From: Candidatus Methanoperedens nitratireducens | GTDB lineage: Archaea; Halobacteriota; Methanosarcinia; Methanosarcinales; Methanoperedenaceae | Length of the DNA stretch: 53,077 bases | NCBI RefSeq assembly: GCF_900196725.1 | Contig: NZ_FZMP01000249.1 | Span: forward strand, 1-53,077 | Direction: 5' to 3' | Translations under genes and position numbers: made by a program | In this document: positions 7,560-15,960 of the stretch, in pieces | Position numbering within the stretch: position 1 is the stretch's first letter | Layout: the number at the start of each line of letters is the position of its first letter | The notes under the pieces: model-generated | Told to the model about the DNA's origin: nothing | The model's database searches: none | Seen by the model: the letters and a program-made list of their open reading frames with translations, nothing else

Positions 7560-8792
7560 TCACCCTTTGAACAACCATACCGTCTTCTCCAGCGCATCGA
7601 TGAATTTCCGTGCCTCCTCTTCGGTGTTATACAGGTAAAGCGAAGCACGCACCGCAGCCTCGCATTTGCGGTAGTTGAACCACGAATGTACGCAGAACGC
7701 GCCTGAGCGAACTGCGATATTCTCGGTCTCATCCAGTATAATGGCGATATCATGCGCATCGCCACCCTTCGGGAATTCAAGAGTGAAGGTGATAATGCCG
7801 GATCTCTGCGCCGGGTCCTGCGGTCCTATTATTTTCAGCCCATGTATGTCCTTTATCCCGTCCGTGATAATCCTGTTCAGCTTTTCCTCATGCTTTTCTA
7901 TGTTCGAAAGCCCGACATTCTTAAGATAATCCACAGCGGCGCCGCTCCCTATTATCCCGGCATAGTTCTGAAGCCCTGCCTCGAATTTCTCAGGTGGGGG
8001 AAGGAATTTTGCAGCTTCATAGGTGGTATCGCTCACTGTATCACCTCCTACAAGAAAAGGCGCAAGTTCCTCAAGCAGGTGATATTTCCCGTACAACATA
8101 CCCATTCCAGTCGGACCGAGCATCTTGTGCACCGAAAACGCAAAAAAATCCACATCCAGTGCCTTAACATCTATAGATTTTTGGGGCGCGCTCTGTGCGC
8201 CGTCCAGCATGACAAGCGCGCCGTGGTCATGGGCTATTTTGATAATTTCCCCTGCCGGGATGGTATAGCCATCCAGGTTTGCGGTATGAACCATGCTCAC
8301 TAGCCTGACATTTTTATTTTTGTTTAAGGTCTCTTCAAAGTTGTCAAGATTAAAGGTATTGTCCGGGTTTGAGTAAACGATTATGTGCTTTATTCCCTTC
8401 TTATAAGCCTGCACCTGCCAGGGAATAAGGTTTGAGTTATGTTCCCTGTCCGTTGTAAGGACTACATCCCCCTTCTTAAAATCAAGGCAATTGGCGATAA
8501 GGTTCAACCCCTCACTGGTGTTCCGTGTGAAAATCAGCTCTTCAGGGTGCTGTGAATTAAGAAATCCCTGGAACTTCTCCCTTACTTCTATAACTTTCTC
8601 ATCTACTTTTTTCGCCATCTTATGAAGCGAGCGCCCGCCGCATACGGGATACTCGTTATAGTATTCGTTCATTGCTTCCATGACCTGTGCGGGCTTCAGG
8701 GTCATGCAGGCATTATCGAGATAGATGGGATATTTCCCGTTCCATTTTTTCGCAAGTGCCGGGAAATCAAGGCGAATTTTCTGGATATCCAT
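7560..8792 (-). CDS. sufS: Cysteine desulfurase, SufS/CsdA type
   Basis: A 410-residue PLP-dependent class V aminotransferase-fold enzyme that takes sulfur from cysteine for Fe-S clusters or tRNA thiolation. It has YLDNACMTLKP at the N-terminus, TRNTSEGLN, TDREHNSNLIPW, MLDGAQSAPQ, the PLP lysine in SVHKMLGPTGMGMLYG (about 224), and the active cysteine in RSGAFCVHSWF. The arrangement fits type II (SufS) enzymes. The gene is convergent with Memo (15 bases) and has its own promoter. No sufBC or iscU homologue is in the window. Confidence 0.9.
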   Translation of the reverse strand: MDIQKIRLDFPALAKKWNGKYPIYLDNACMTLKPAQVMEAMNEYYNEYPVCGGRSLHKMAKKVDEKVIEVREKFQGFLNSQHPEELIFTRNTSEGLNLIANCLDFKKGDVVLTTDREHNSNLIPWQVQAYKKGIKHIIVYSNPDNTFNLDNFEETLNKNKNVRLVSMVHTANLDGYTIPAGEIIKIAHDHGALVMLDGAQSAPQKSIDVKALDVDFFAFSVHKMLGPTGMGMLYGKYHLLEELAPFLVGGDTVSDTTYEAAKFLPPPEKFEAGLQNYAGIIGSGAAVDYLKNVGLSNIEKHEEKLNRIITDGIKDIHGLKIIGPQDPAQRSGIITFTLEFPKGGDAHDIAIILDETENIAVRSGAFCVHSWFNYRKCEAAVRASLYLYNTEEEARKFIDALEKTVWLFKG

Positions 8793-8814
8793 AGCGATTA
8801 TAAATTAGCCGGGA

Positions 8815-8828
8815 TGCGATATATATGT
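8815..8828 (-). promoter_or_regulatory. Promoter of the cysteine desulfurase gene
   Basis: Minus-strand ATATATAT at about 8826-8819 is a TATA box about 26 bases before the ATG at 8792. This implies a leaderless or nearly leaderless mRNA; no ribosome binding site precedes the ATG. Confidence 0.5.
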
Positions 8829-8971
8829 TGGTGCACGTTTTCGAATATTGGTCGATATGGAACGTACAATGCAAAAAACGTCTACCGATGTTGAAAATAA
8901 AGTTTCAAACGTGTAAGTCCTGAAAAAACACTTTTTGATAAATAATAAAAAAAGAAAGAAAATGTCGGGAC

Positions 8972-9298
8972 TCAGCCGAACAACGCGCCGAGCCCTTCCA
9001 TTCCACTCTCTTCAGACTTCTCTTTATCTTTCTCTTTTGCTTTTTCTTCCTTCTTCGGCGCCTCTGCCGCTGCTGCCGGGGCTGCTGGTGCTGCCTGAGC
9101 CGGGGCTGCCGCAAATGCTGCTTTTGAGATAGCCTCTTCTATATTGACGCCCTCAAGAGCCGAGACAAGGGCCTTTGCCCTTACAGAATCTACTTCCATT
9201 CCTGCTGCTTTTATTACAGCAGCAATTCCTTCCTCTGTAACTTTCTTTCCTGCGCTGTGTAATAAAAGCGCTGCATATACGTATTCCATTTTAATCAC
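8972..9298 (-). CDS. rpl12: Ribosomal stalk protein L12 (archaeal P1)
   Basis: A 108-residue archaeal L12/P1 stalk protein. It has the helical dimerisation part ([22 protein letters not shown]), an Ala/Pro-rich hinge, a charged Lys/Glu region, and the factor-binding tail [13 protein letters not shown]. The last residues GLGALFG recur almost exactly in L10 next door, as expected for the shared factor-binding tail. It is the last gene of L1-L10-L12. The uniform start is probably the second methionine (MEYVYA). Confidence 0.96.
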   Translation of the reverse strand: MIKMEYVYAALLLHSAGKKVTEEGIAAVIKAAGMEVDSVRAKALVSALEGVNIEEAISKAAFAAAPAQAAPAAPAAAAEAPKKEEKAKEKDKEKSEESGMEGLGALFG

Positions 9299-9311
9299 CT
9301 TTTAAATGAAC

Positions 9312-10343
9312 TTAACCGAACAGTGAGCCAAGACCCGATGCAATATCAGATTCCTTGGGTTCTTCCTTTTTCTTTTCTTCCTTTACTTCCTTTGGCGCAG
9401 CCGCTGCCTCCGGTTTCTTTTCTTCCTTTGGCGAAGCTGCAAGCTTCTCTTTTAACTTCTCGCCGATGGCGTTCGTATCCTTCTGTGATGCGATCTTTGC
9501 AATAGTTAACATCTGCGCATTGGCTTTGGCAAGCAACACATCCATGATATCCGGCATTATTATTTCAGCGTTTATGGCAAGGTTCCTTGATTCAGACGCT
9601 GCTTTAGCAAGCAGGGTACTGATTGTTGCTTTTGCCGGGTATGCTGTATTAATGGACAGATTAAATGCCTTCTGTACCGCCCGGGTTATATTGCCAATAT
9701 ATTGTGTCTCATCGATCAGCAACATTTTGGATTCATAAATTGTGCCATTCTCATAGACCGCCCGCAGGTCCAGTCCCAGATCCACAGGGTGAATCTCAAG
9801 ACGTGAAAGTATAGATGCAAGTTTTGCATCCACAACATCGCCTTTTCTGGCTACGGTCTTTGTTTCCCGGATTACGACCTTCCCGCCTTCTATGCCGGCG
9901 GGGATTCCTGAACCTTGCAGTTCTCCCACTATCGGTCCTGGCGGGAAAGAAGTAGGGCCTTTCTGGACAACAATATCCTTTGGCGCTATGCCACCGGGTT
10001 TTATGGGTGCAGCTGTCCTGCCTTTCTCTAAGATCTTGTAGAGCTTAAAGGGGTTCTCATTCGTAAATAACAAAGCGGTCTGGTCTTCTACATACTTACT
10101 GATCTGTTTGACCTGGTCGGGCGATTGATCCAGCGCGTGGAAAATGAGATTATTCCTGCTCATCTTGACGTTTGCCATGCCGCGCAGGTTCTTGCGCATC
10201 AATTGAAGCTGGCTTGACGGGATTCCATGAACCCCTACAACGCCAATAGATGAATAAGCGCCGATTAATCTTTTAATATCCTCTATTTCATCTTTTTTCC
10301 ACTGGGGGATATGAATACTGTGATGTCTAACCTCTGATGCCAT
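9312..10343 (-). CDS. rpl10: Ribosomal protein L10 (archaeal P0)
   Basis: A 343-residue stalk base protein that binds 23S rRNA and anchors the L12 dimers. It has the L10 domain (IPQWKKDEIEDIKRLIGAYSSIGVVGVHGIPSSQLQ), the archaeal insertion, helical L12-binding segments, and a charged tail ending SDIASGLGSLFG. The ATG directly follows the L1 stop codon, so translation is coupled. Length is normal for archaeal P0. Confidence 0.96.
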   Translation of the reverse strand: MASEVRHHSIHIPQWKKDEIEDIKRLIGAYSSIGVVGVHGIPSSQLQLMRKNLRGMANVKMSRNNLIFHALDQSPDQVKQISKYVEDQTALLFTNENPFKLYKILEKGRTAAPIKPGGIAPKDIVVQKGPTSFPPGPIVGELQGSGIPAGIEGGKVVIRETKTVARKGDVVDAKLASILSRLEIHPVDLGLDLRAVYENGTIYESKMLLIDETQYIGNITRAVQKAFNLSINTAYPAKATISTLLAKAASESRNLAINAEIIMPDIMDVLLAKANAQMLTIAKIASQKDTNAIGEKLKEKLAASPKEEKKPEAAAAPKEVKEEKKKEEPKESDIASGLGSLFG

Positions 10344-10985
10344 TTAGATCACCCTCACAGACGGTCCCATGGTAGTCTTGACATATACAGACCTCACATT
10401 GTATAAACCGCGTTCGTATCTGTGTTCGATACGGTTTACTATCGTCTCTATGTTCTCTGCTATTTTCACAGCATCCATTTCTTTTCTTCCGATAGAAATG
10501 TGGAACGTCATCTTATCCTTGGACCTTACTTTTATCGAGTTCCTTGATTTGGTTATTATCTGGACTATATCCTTATCAGGTGTCAGAGGTATGGGCATCT
10601 TCCCCCTCGGGCCGAGCACCTGACCGAGTGTTTTACCGATCAGAGGCATGTACGCAGCCTCGGCTATAAAGAAATTGACCTCTTCAGCGAGAGTTTTAGT
10701 TCTTGCCTTATCCTCGCCGAGCACATTAATCTCCTCAGGATCAAAAACATAATCAGCCCCTGCGCCTTTTGCTCTCTGCGCAGTTTCACCTTTTGCGAAT
10801 ACCGCAATCTTGATAAGCTTTCCGACGCCGTTGGGCAGGATTATTTCTTCATCGATCCTGTTCTGCGGCTGGTTCATATCAAGGTTTTTAAGATTTATCG
10901 CCAGATCTATGCTTTCTGAGAATTTACGCTGCGGCGACTTCTCAAGTGCCTGCTTTACAGCAGTTAATATTTGTTCTTGCTCCAA
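10344..10985 (-). CDS. rpl1: Ribosomal protein L1
   Basis: A 213-residue uL1 protein that forms the L1 stalk near the ribosomal E site. Signatures include SPQRKFSESIDLAINLKNLDM, VFAKGETAQRAKGAGAD, VLGPRGKMPIPLTPDKD and the C-terminal VRSVYVKTTMGPSVRV. The start is TTG at 10985, supported by GGGAGG seven bases upstream. It is the first gene of L1-L10-L12; L11, often just upstream in archaea, is not here. In methanogens L1 represses its own operon through an mRNA site. Confidence 0.95.
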   Translation of the reverse strand: MEQEQILTAVKQALEKSPQRKFSESIDLAINLKNLDMNQPQNRIDEEIILPNGVGKLIKIAVFAKGETAQRAKGAGADYVFDPEEINVLGEDKARTKTLAEEVNFFIAEAAYMPLIGKTLGQVLGPRGKMPIPLTPDKDIVQIITKSRNSIKVRSKDKMTFHISIGRKEMDAVKIAENIETIVNRIEHRYERGLYNVRSVYVKTTMGPSVRVI

Positions 10986-10996
10986 TAAGATTCCTC

Positions 10997-11060
10997 CCGT
11001 AGTAGTCGACTGTATGTCTCCTACGGTGATAGGGGGTACTCTTTTCGACTATATAGTACT
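10997..11060 (-). promoter_or_regulatory. Leader and promoter of the L1-L10-L12 operon
   Basis: Minus-strand CTATATAG near 11057-11048 is a TATA-like box. The leader can form a hairpin from CCGTAG and CTACGG (10997-11002 with 11021-11026), directly before the ribosome binding site GGGAGG. Its place fits autogenous control by L1, known from methanogens. The hairpin is seen; L1 binding is inferred. Confidence 0.5.
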
Positions 11061-11419
11061 TTAAGCTATCGGTCAATATCACTGTCAGGATAATACTACA
11101 AAATCGTAAAAGTTATTTTGAATATCCAAAAAGCTATTTATATTACTGCCACCATACTTTACATCAGGAGTTTAAAGGAGTTGGTATTTTACGATTGGAG
11201 CACAGAAACTGATACTAATTTTTGCCGTAATTCTTTTGTCGTTCAGAGTCAGCAAACTGCCGGAGTTCGCATGCTGCCCGGGCAAATCCACATGATAGTT
11301 CGGGTTTGGACTAATATAATCGACGAAAGATTAATAGCAAAATCAATGTATATTTTGTTGATCCAAAGATTATTGATGGGGAGGAGCTTTGAGATATAAA
11401 AATATGGGGGACTTGTACC
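11061..11419. other. Intergenic region, possibly decayed coding DNA
   Basis: No whole gene is supported. Short coding-like pieces occur in different plus-strand frames: a hydrophobic stretch IGAQKLILIFAVILLSF near 11195-11245, and KINVYFVDPKIIDGEEL ending at about 11394. The frames are broken by stops. This may be the remains of a lost gene. A TATA-like GCTATTTATATTAC lies near 11128-11141. Confidence 0.3.
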
Positions 11420-11692
11420 GTGGTAAAGAAAAGAAGCAGATGGGAACTCATTTACGATGTGTTAAAAGTAACGTATGAAGAGAAAAATTCTAAGAAGACA
11501 CGAATCATGCAGAGGGCATATCTTGACTGGAGAAACTTTCAGAAATATTTTGAGCTATTGATAGATAAAGGTTTTATAGCAAAATGCACCAGTATTCCTG
11601 ATAACTACGAAATTACTGAAAAAGGGATGAAATTACTGGAACGATTGAGGAAAGTAGATGAAATAAGGATTGTGGGCGAGATGCTTGGATAA
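11420..11692 (+). CDS. Small winged-helix transcriptional regulator (ArnR1-like)
   Basis: A 90-residue protein of the small archaeal winged-helix type. RSRWELIYDVLKVTYEEKNSKKTRIMQRAYLDWRNFQKYFELLIDKGFI forms the helix-turn-helix, and NYEITEKGMKLLERLRKV forms the wing and last helix. Such proteins bind DNA as dimers. The start is GTG at 11420, preceded by a G-rich possible ribosome binding site. It stands alone, so its target cannot be inferred from context. Confidence 0.8.
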   Translation: MVKKRSRWELIYDVLKVTYEEKNSKKTRIMQRAYLDWRNFQKYFELLIDKGFIAKCTSIPDNYEITEKGMKLLERLRKVDEIRIVGEMLG

Positions 11693-12013
11693 CATGATTC
11701 CAGCATCAGGTCAGCGATTTAACATAGCTTACATTTAAAAACCGTATGCCACTTGCATATGTTATAGCATATGCAACTTATTCATAGGGCTATTTATTTT
11801 CAGGATTCTTAATGGTAATTATGGTGACTCGCCTGTATTCCGGCAGCACCACATAATAAAATGGGAGTAGGCAGGTTCGCTTATATCAGGTATGGTATCA
11901 GGCATATCGGAATAGGGAATTTGTCCCTGGGGTCTGCATGGTGACAGTTCCGGTCAGGCAACAAGGACATCCCTTTATCCGGTATGCCTTTACCTTCTTG
12001 CCTTTAACAACCG
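11693..12013. other. Intergenic stretch, no gene recognised
   Basis: This contains a near-palindrome, TTGCATATG..CATATGCAA (about 11753-11777), and GC-rich patches without a clear ORF. Phrases such as GGTATGGTATCAGGCATATCGG look like loosely repeated short words. No function is assigned. Confidence 0.3.
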
Positions 12014-12166
12014 ATGTGGGATATGATATACGCAGGTATCATGATAATAGCCGGGCTTGCATGTCAATATCCCTATCCGATGGACGGGGGCTTTGCTCTT
12101 TCGGGGAGGAAGAGCCGTGGTGGGGTGGTCCCCGGCATGCCTATCCCATTTCCAAATGCACAGTAG
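12014..12166 (+). CDS. Possible 50-residue membrane or lipoprotein-like peptide
   Basis: A short ORF with a hydrophobic start (MWDMIYAGIMIIAGLACQ) followed by a Gly/Pro-rich tail (YPYPMDGGF, VVPGMPIPFPNAQ). The hydrophobic segment ending in a cysteine is reminiscent of a secreted lipoprotein, but the lipobox is imperfect and no ribosome binding site is seen. It lies in a region with little else. Chance cannot be excluded. Confidence 0.25.
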   Translation: MWDMIYAGIMIIAGLACQYPYPMDGGFALSGRKSRGGVVPGMPIPFPNAQ

Positions 12167-12208
12167 TTCGTCTCGCAGATGCACAGTATGTCTTTTAACA
12201 ATGTCCTA

Positions 12209-12248
12209 AAGGTTGGAGGCTTTTCATTCCTCCTTAGCCTTCAACCTT
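12209..12248. terminator. Hairpin downstream of rtcA
   Basis: AAGGTTG (12209-12215) pairs with CAACCTT (12242-12248), reinforced by inner GGC/GCC. It sits 18 bases beyond the restored rtcA stop and could protect or end its transcript. No strong T run follows on the minus strand. Confidence 0.3.
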
Positions 12249-12266
12249 GGATTGATTCATGAATAG

Positions 12267-13261
12267 TTAAATAGATACGAGGAACAACCCTGTATTTAGC
12301 TCTTCTATCTTGAATTTCACATTAAGGAACTGCTCTGTCACCCATATATTTGTCCTTGCATGTGGAGTTAAGCTCCTTGTTGTAAAAGAGCCACCGCGAG
12401 CCAGTGCCAGATACGGTATTAACTGGTCTGCTAAATATATGTCCACTCCGGCGCGGTTTTTAACTCCCGGAGTATTGAGGCTGCCGCAGTACTACCTACT
12501 TTTTCTGCTCTTAATCCCTGCTTACCAAGTGCGCTCCCTCCTGCAGTACCGCACCATAAAGTAATACCGCTACCTGTTGATGTTTCATCTTTTATTTCAA
12601 GTGAAATACTGGTGTTATAATCCTCCTCGCGCAGTATTTTTTCGGCACTGGAAGCCTGTCTTTGCGCTACATGGGCAGGAAGACCCGACGAGTGGGATAT
12701 TCCCTTGATGATGTTGCACTGGTTTTTATCGAAACTTGTTTTTCTCAATATCGAAGGATTGATGGTCGCCTCAATATAACCGCCCCCGCGCGGATAATAT
12801 CCTCTGCGCACCAGGCGGAGCTCACACTCATATCCCATCAGTGAGAGCGCCCTTAGAGTGACGTACCTGAGGTAATCAATGGGCGGCGACCAGGCGACAT
12901 CCGTTCCGCCTGTGATCGTTAACTTTACAGGCGACGGGGCGTGCATGGCTACGGGCATCAGGCACTGGAGGAGAAGAGTTATGCTGCCCGCTGTGCCGAT
13001 ATCGATATTATATGTCCCGCCTTTTATTTTCGCGGGCTTAAAACTCAGGTAAGTAGAATGAAGTGAGCAACCCTCAACCTCTGCATCGCAAATGGATGAG
13101 ACGGTCTCTATGGCTTTCACATGCTGGGTGGCAAGCCCGGGTTTCGGTCGCATCTTCCTGATATTATAAATCTCGACTGGTTCCCCTGTAACTGCCGAGA
13201 GCGCTACCGCTGTTCTTAATATCTGACCGCCGCCTTCGCCATAAGACCCATCCAGCCTCAT
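12267..13261 (-). CDS. rtcA: RNA 3'-terminal phosphate cyclase, reading frame broken
   Basis: RtcA converts RNA 3'-phosphate ends to 2',3'-cyclic phosphate using ATP. The N-terminal 270 residues (GSYGEGGGQILRTA, GLATQHVKAIE, DIGTAGSITLLLQ, RRGYYPRGGG, ETSTGSGITLW) are clear. The uninterrupted frame stops at 12431. The family C-terminus continues in another frame: DIYLADQLIPYLALARGGSF, then PHARTNIWVTEQFLNVKF, which holds the expected catalytic histidine, ending at 12267. One extra base near 12450 (CCGCGCC to CCGGCGCC) restores a normal 331-residue protein. Without it the enzyme would lack its active-site histidine. A sequence error is more likely than a pseudogene. Confidence 0.85.
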
Positions 13262-13293
13262 AGGATTTTAATTATCTGTTAAATGATTAAAGT

Positions 13294-13357
13294 TAACGAG
13301 CGGGTCGGGGAGTGGGAGTGGGGGTTAGTTAAAAAAGTCGTACCTACCCGCTCGTTA
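13294..13357. repeat. Perfect 12-bp inverted repeat with G-rich loop (element E2)
   Basis: TAACGAGCGGGT (13294-13305) pairs perfectly with ACCCGCTCGTTA (13346-13357) around a 40-base loop. The plus strand has four G runs (GGG, GGGG, GGG, GGGGG between 13302 and 13324) separated by two or three bases, a canonical G-quadruplex pattern. AGTTAAAAAAGT follows. It lies 33 bases upstream of the rtcA start and shares its plan with element E1. Confidence 0.55.
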
Positions 13358-13704
13358 GAATATCATTATGATTATTATAATATATATAGTTTCCCCTCGG
13401 CCAATTTTGTCCATAAAATTTGATATATAAATATATTCATATTTGTATGCTTTGTTAAACTTGGTGGCTTCAACTGTTGGCGCTTTTGCGTGCTCACTTT
13501 AGGACGGGGGCAATCATTATGATTGCCTTGATTGCTGCGCCTTGACTCATATACAATAATAGACCATTGATAGCAGGGAATTGATATCATGGTTGGTGAA
13601 TAAAAATTATAGATGAAATAAGTATAAAAGTAACTTCAATTAACCATAACCCAGTATTTAGATAAAATTTTGCTAAGCATTATGTTGCTGATTTTAAAAG
13701 CAGC
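13358..13704. other. Intergenic stretch with an 8-bp palindrome
   Basis: GGCAATCA (13509-13516) and TGATTGCC (13520-13527) form a perfect inverted repeat, an operator- or hairpin-like site. Around it are AT-rich blocks with TATA-like words (for example ATATATAAATATATT near 13422). No credible ORF is seen. Confidence 0.35.
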
Positions 13705-14199
13705 CTATGTTTGTGCCTCAGCCAGCCTTTTCTCGATATCGGCGATTTTAAGCTTGAGTGCTGTAATCTCCTCGATAACCGGAATGCGTCGTTCGAGCGA
13801 ATCAATCCTGTAGTTCAAAGCCGTAAATTCGGATTTTGTTTCACTTCTGAGGCTGTCTATCTTCTCATCGAGGCTGTTTATCTCCGTCCGTACACTGGCT
13901 ATCTCTGTTTTGGTCTCATTTCTGAGGCTGTCTATCTTTTCATTGAGGCCGGTTATCTCCGTTCGTACACTGGCTATCTCTGTTTTAGTCTCAGTTTTCA
14001 GACCAGCAATCTCCGTTCTTACGCTGGCTATCTCAGTTTTCGTCTCATTTCTGAGGCTATCAATCTTAGCATCCGTTGAATCTATCCGCGTATTAATAGC
14101 TTTGAGTTCGCCTCTAATCTCTTTGAGTTCACCGCTTATCTCGCTGAGTCTCGGCAACAATAACCTCTCAATCCAGCCAGGTATTTTTTCTGCGGGCAT
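13705..14199 (-). CDS. Coiled-coil protein with internal repeats
   Basis: A 164-residue, almost wholly helical protein. After a short N-terminal region (PAEKIPGWIERLLLPRLSE) it has a long coiled coil built from repeats such as TKTEIASVRTEI (three near-identical copies) and EKIDSLRNET. This fits an elongated trimer or dimer. No enzyme domain is present. The repeats are near-identical at DNA level, so copy number may vary by slippage. The N-terminal amphipathic segment could contact a membrane or partner. Function unknown. Confidence 0.7.
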   Translation of the reverse strand: MPAEKIPGWIERLLLPRLSEISGELKEIRGELKAINTRIDSTDAKIDSLRNETKTEIASVRTEIAGLKTETKTEIASVRTEITGLNEKIDSLRNETKTEIASVRTEINSLDEKIDSLRSETKSEFTALNYRIDSLERRIPVIEEITALKLKIADIEKRLAEAQT

Positions 14200-14407
14200 A
14201 ATCTATACTTGACTCATGTTCTATTTAACCTTAAGCTGCATTAAACGCAGGACGGGATTTGAATCTCCGACTCCCTAACAATAAATATAAAAACCTGTAA
14301 ATCAATAAAGAGAGGCGAAAGTATCAATTAAAAATAAGATGAATATAACCAAATACCTCCTTATTAATATATGTTAATTAATACAGGATGTATCAGGAGG
14401 CTTTATC

Positions 14408-15871
14408 ATAGAGGAGAAATCATTCGACCTGAAGCCGATAAGGGCGACGTATGCAATCCTTGGAAGCGGCGGTATAGGTCTTGCTCTGGCGAACGAGCTA
14501 GGTACAAGAAATAAAAACATCATTCTCATAGACAACGATTCAGCAAAAGTCGAAACCTTAAAGGAGCAGAACCTCAATGCATTCCTGGGGGACATCGAAA
14601 ACACCGAGGTACTGGAAAAACTCGATTTCAAGCATCTTAAATCTGTTTTTATAGTAAGCTCGGATATCGATGCCAATAAGCACGCACTTGCTTTCATAAA
14701 GAGAACTGCACCTGATATCCAGATCGTTGCAAGAGCGCACGATTATCAGCAGAAGGAAGAAATGGAAGCTGCAGGCGCGGATCTTGTCGTACTTCCTTCA
14801 AAACTTCCCCAGAAAGCCATCGCACTGGCGGTTGTCCAGTATGTAGAGAAAATCACTTCAGTAAAATTAGCCCAGGATTTAAAAAAAATGGTAAGTGCTG
14901 TAGGCGATGGGAAATTTGCTATTATTGTTCATAATAACCCTGACCCGGATGCGATTTCAAGCGCCATGGGCTTAAAAGAAATAGCCGGCAGCGTAGGGGT
15001 CAAAGCAGAGATACTTTACAAAGGACAAATCGGTCATCATGAGAACAAGGCATTTGTCAACATCCTCGACGTAGAGTTAGACCAGTCCAGGGATTTCAAG
15101 TCTACGGAGTATCGAAAGATAGCCCTGATAGAATGTTCTGTACCCGGAGTGAACAACCTGCTTCCACCGGATACACCGGTCAGCATAATAATAGACCACC
15201 ACCAGGCTGATATTGAAGAAGTGAAAGCAGAGTATGTGGACATAAGACCGAACATTGGCGCCACTGCCACTATAATGACAAAGTACCTGCAGGACCTTGA
15301 GATCCCCATCAAGACCGAGCTGGCAACTGCTCTTTTATACGGTATAAAAGTCGATACGGACGATTTCAGGAGAAATACCGACCCTGCGGATTTTATGGCA
15401 GCCGCTTACCTGTATCCTCTTGCGAACCAGGAAATATTGACAAAGTTCGAAACACCGTCAAGGTCTGTTGAGGAGATCGATGTTCTGGGCGAAGCCATCA
15501 AGAACAGGGAGATAAAAGGCAGTTATCTTATCTCAAACGTCGGGACTATACGCAACAGGGACACTCTGGCACAGGCTGCCGATTACCTGCTGACCCTTGA
15601 AGGAGTAACCACGACTATAGTTTTCGGGCTTGGAGAAGACCATATTTACATATCAGGCAGAAGCCGTGACGTGCGCATCAATATAGGCAAAGTCATGCAG
15701 GATGCTTTCGGGGCTGATAAAGCCGGAGGTCACGCGATGCTCGCCGGCGCGCAGATTCCACTGGGAGTTTTCGGCGGCACCAGGGATAAACAAACTTTGA
15801 TGAAACTTGCAGAAGAGGTAGTGGTCAAACAGATACTTTCTGTTATAGGGATACAGAAAGGGCCAAGTTAG
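14408..15871 (+). CDS. TrkA-N / DHH-DHHA1 phosphoesterase with unusual start
   Basis: A protein of about 487 residues with an N-terminal Rossmann TrkA-N domain (TYAILGSGGIGLALANEL, IILIDND, SDIDANKHALAFIKR), then a DHH phosphoesterase domain (HNNPDPDAISSAMG, IIDHHQAD) and DHHA1 (GGHAMLAG). The first ATG in frame (14762) would cut off the TrkA-N domain. The open frame reaches 14378 with no ATG, GTG or TTG. GGAGG at 14396-14400 is seven bases before ATA (14408), so either ATA is the start, the base is wrong, or one base is missing after an ATG at 14388 (MYQEA...). The substrate may be a linear or cyclic nucleotide; this is unproven. Confidence 0.75.
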   Translation: MEEKSFDLKPIRATYAILGSGGIGLALANELGTRNKNIILIDNDSAKVETLKEQNLNAFLGDIENTEVLEKLDFKHLKSVFIVSSDIDANKHALAFIKRTAPDIQIVARAHDYQQKEEMEAAGADLVVLPSKLPQKAIALAVVQYVEKITSVKLAQDLKKMVSAVGDGKFAIIVHNNPDPDAISSAMGLKEIAGSVGVKAEILYKGQIGHHENKAFVNILDVELDQSRDFKSTEYRKIALIECSVPGVNNLLPPDTPVSIIIDHHQADIEEVKAEYVDIRPNIGATATIMTKYLQDLEIPIKTELATALLYGIKVDTDDFRRNTDPADFMAAAYLYPLANQEILTKFETPSRSVEEIDVLGEAIKNREIKGSYLISNVGTIRNRDTLAQAADYLLTLEGVTTTIVFGLGEDHIYISGRSRDVRINIGKVMQDAFGADKAGGHAMLAGAQIPLGVFGGTRDKQTLMKLAEEVVVKQILSVIGIQKGPS

Positions 15872-15960
15872 TTACTATTAAGTTATCATTATAACCCCGT
15901 AATCCCAACATCCGGATTTTCCAGAATGATTATGTATTACCTTTACAATTAGTACCCCCT

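Noticed and set aside
11118-11399. Open frame of about 90 codons before the winged-helix gene
   Set aside because: Composition and content do not look like a protein, and coding-like pieces lie in other frames.
14762-15871. Starting the DHH protein at the first ATG
   Set aside because: It would discard a clear TrkA-N domain that is in frame upstream without stops.
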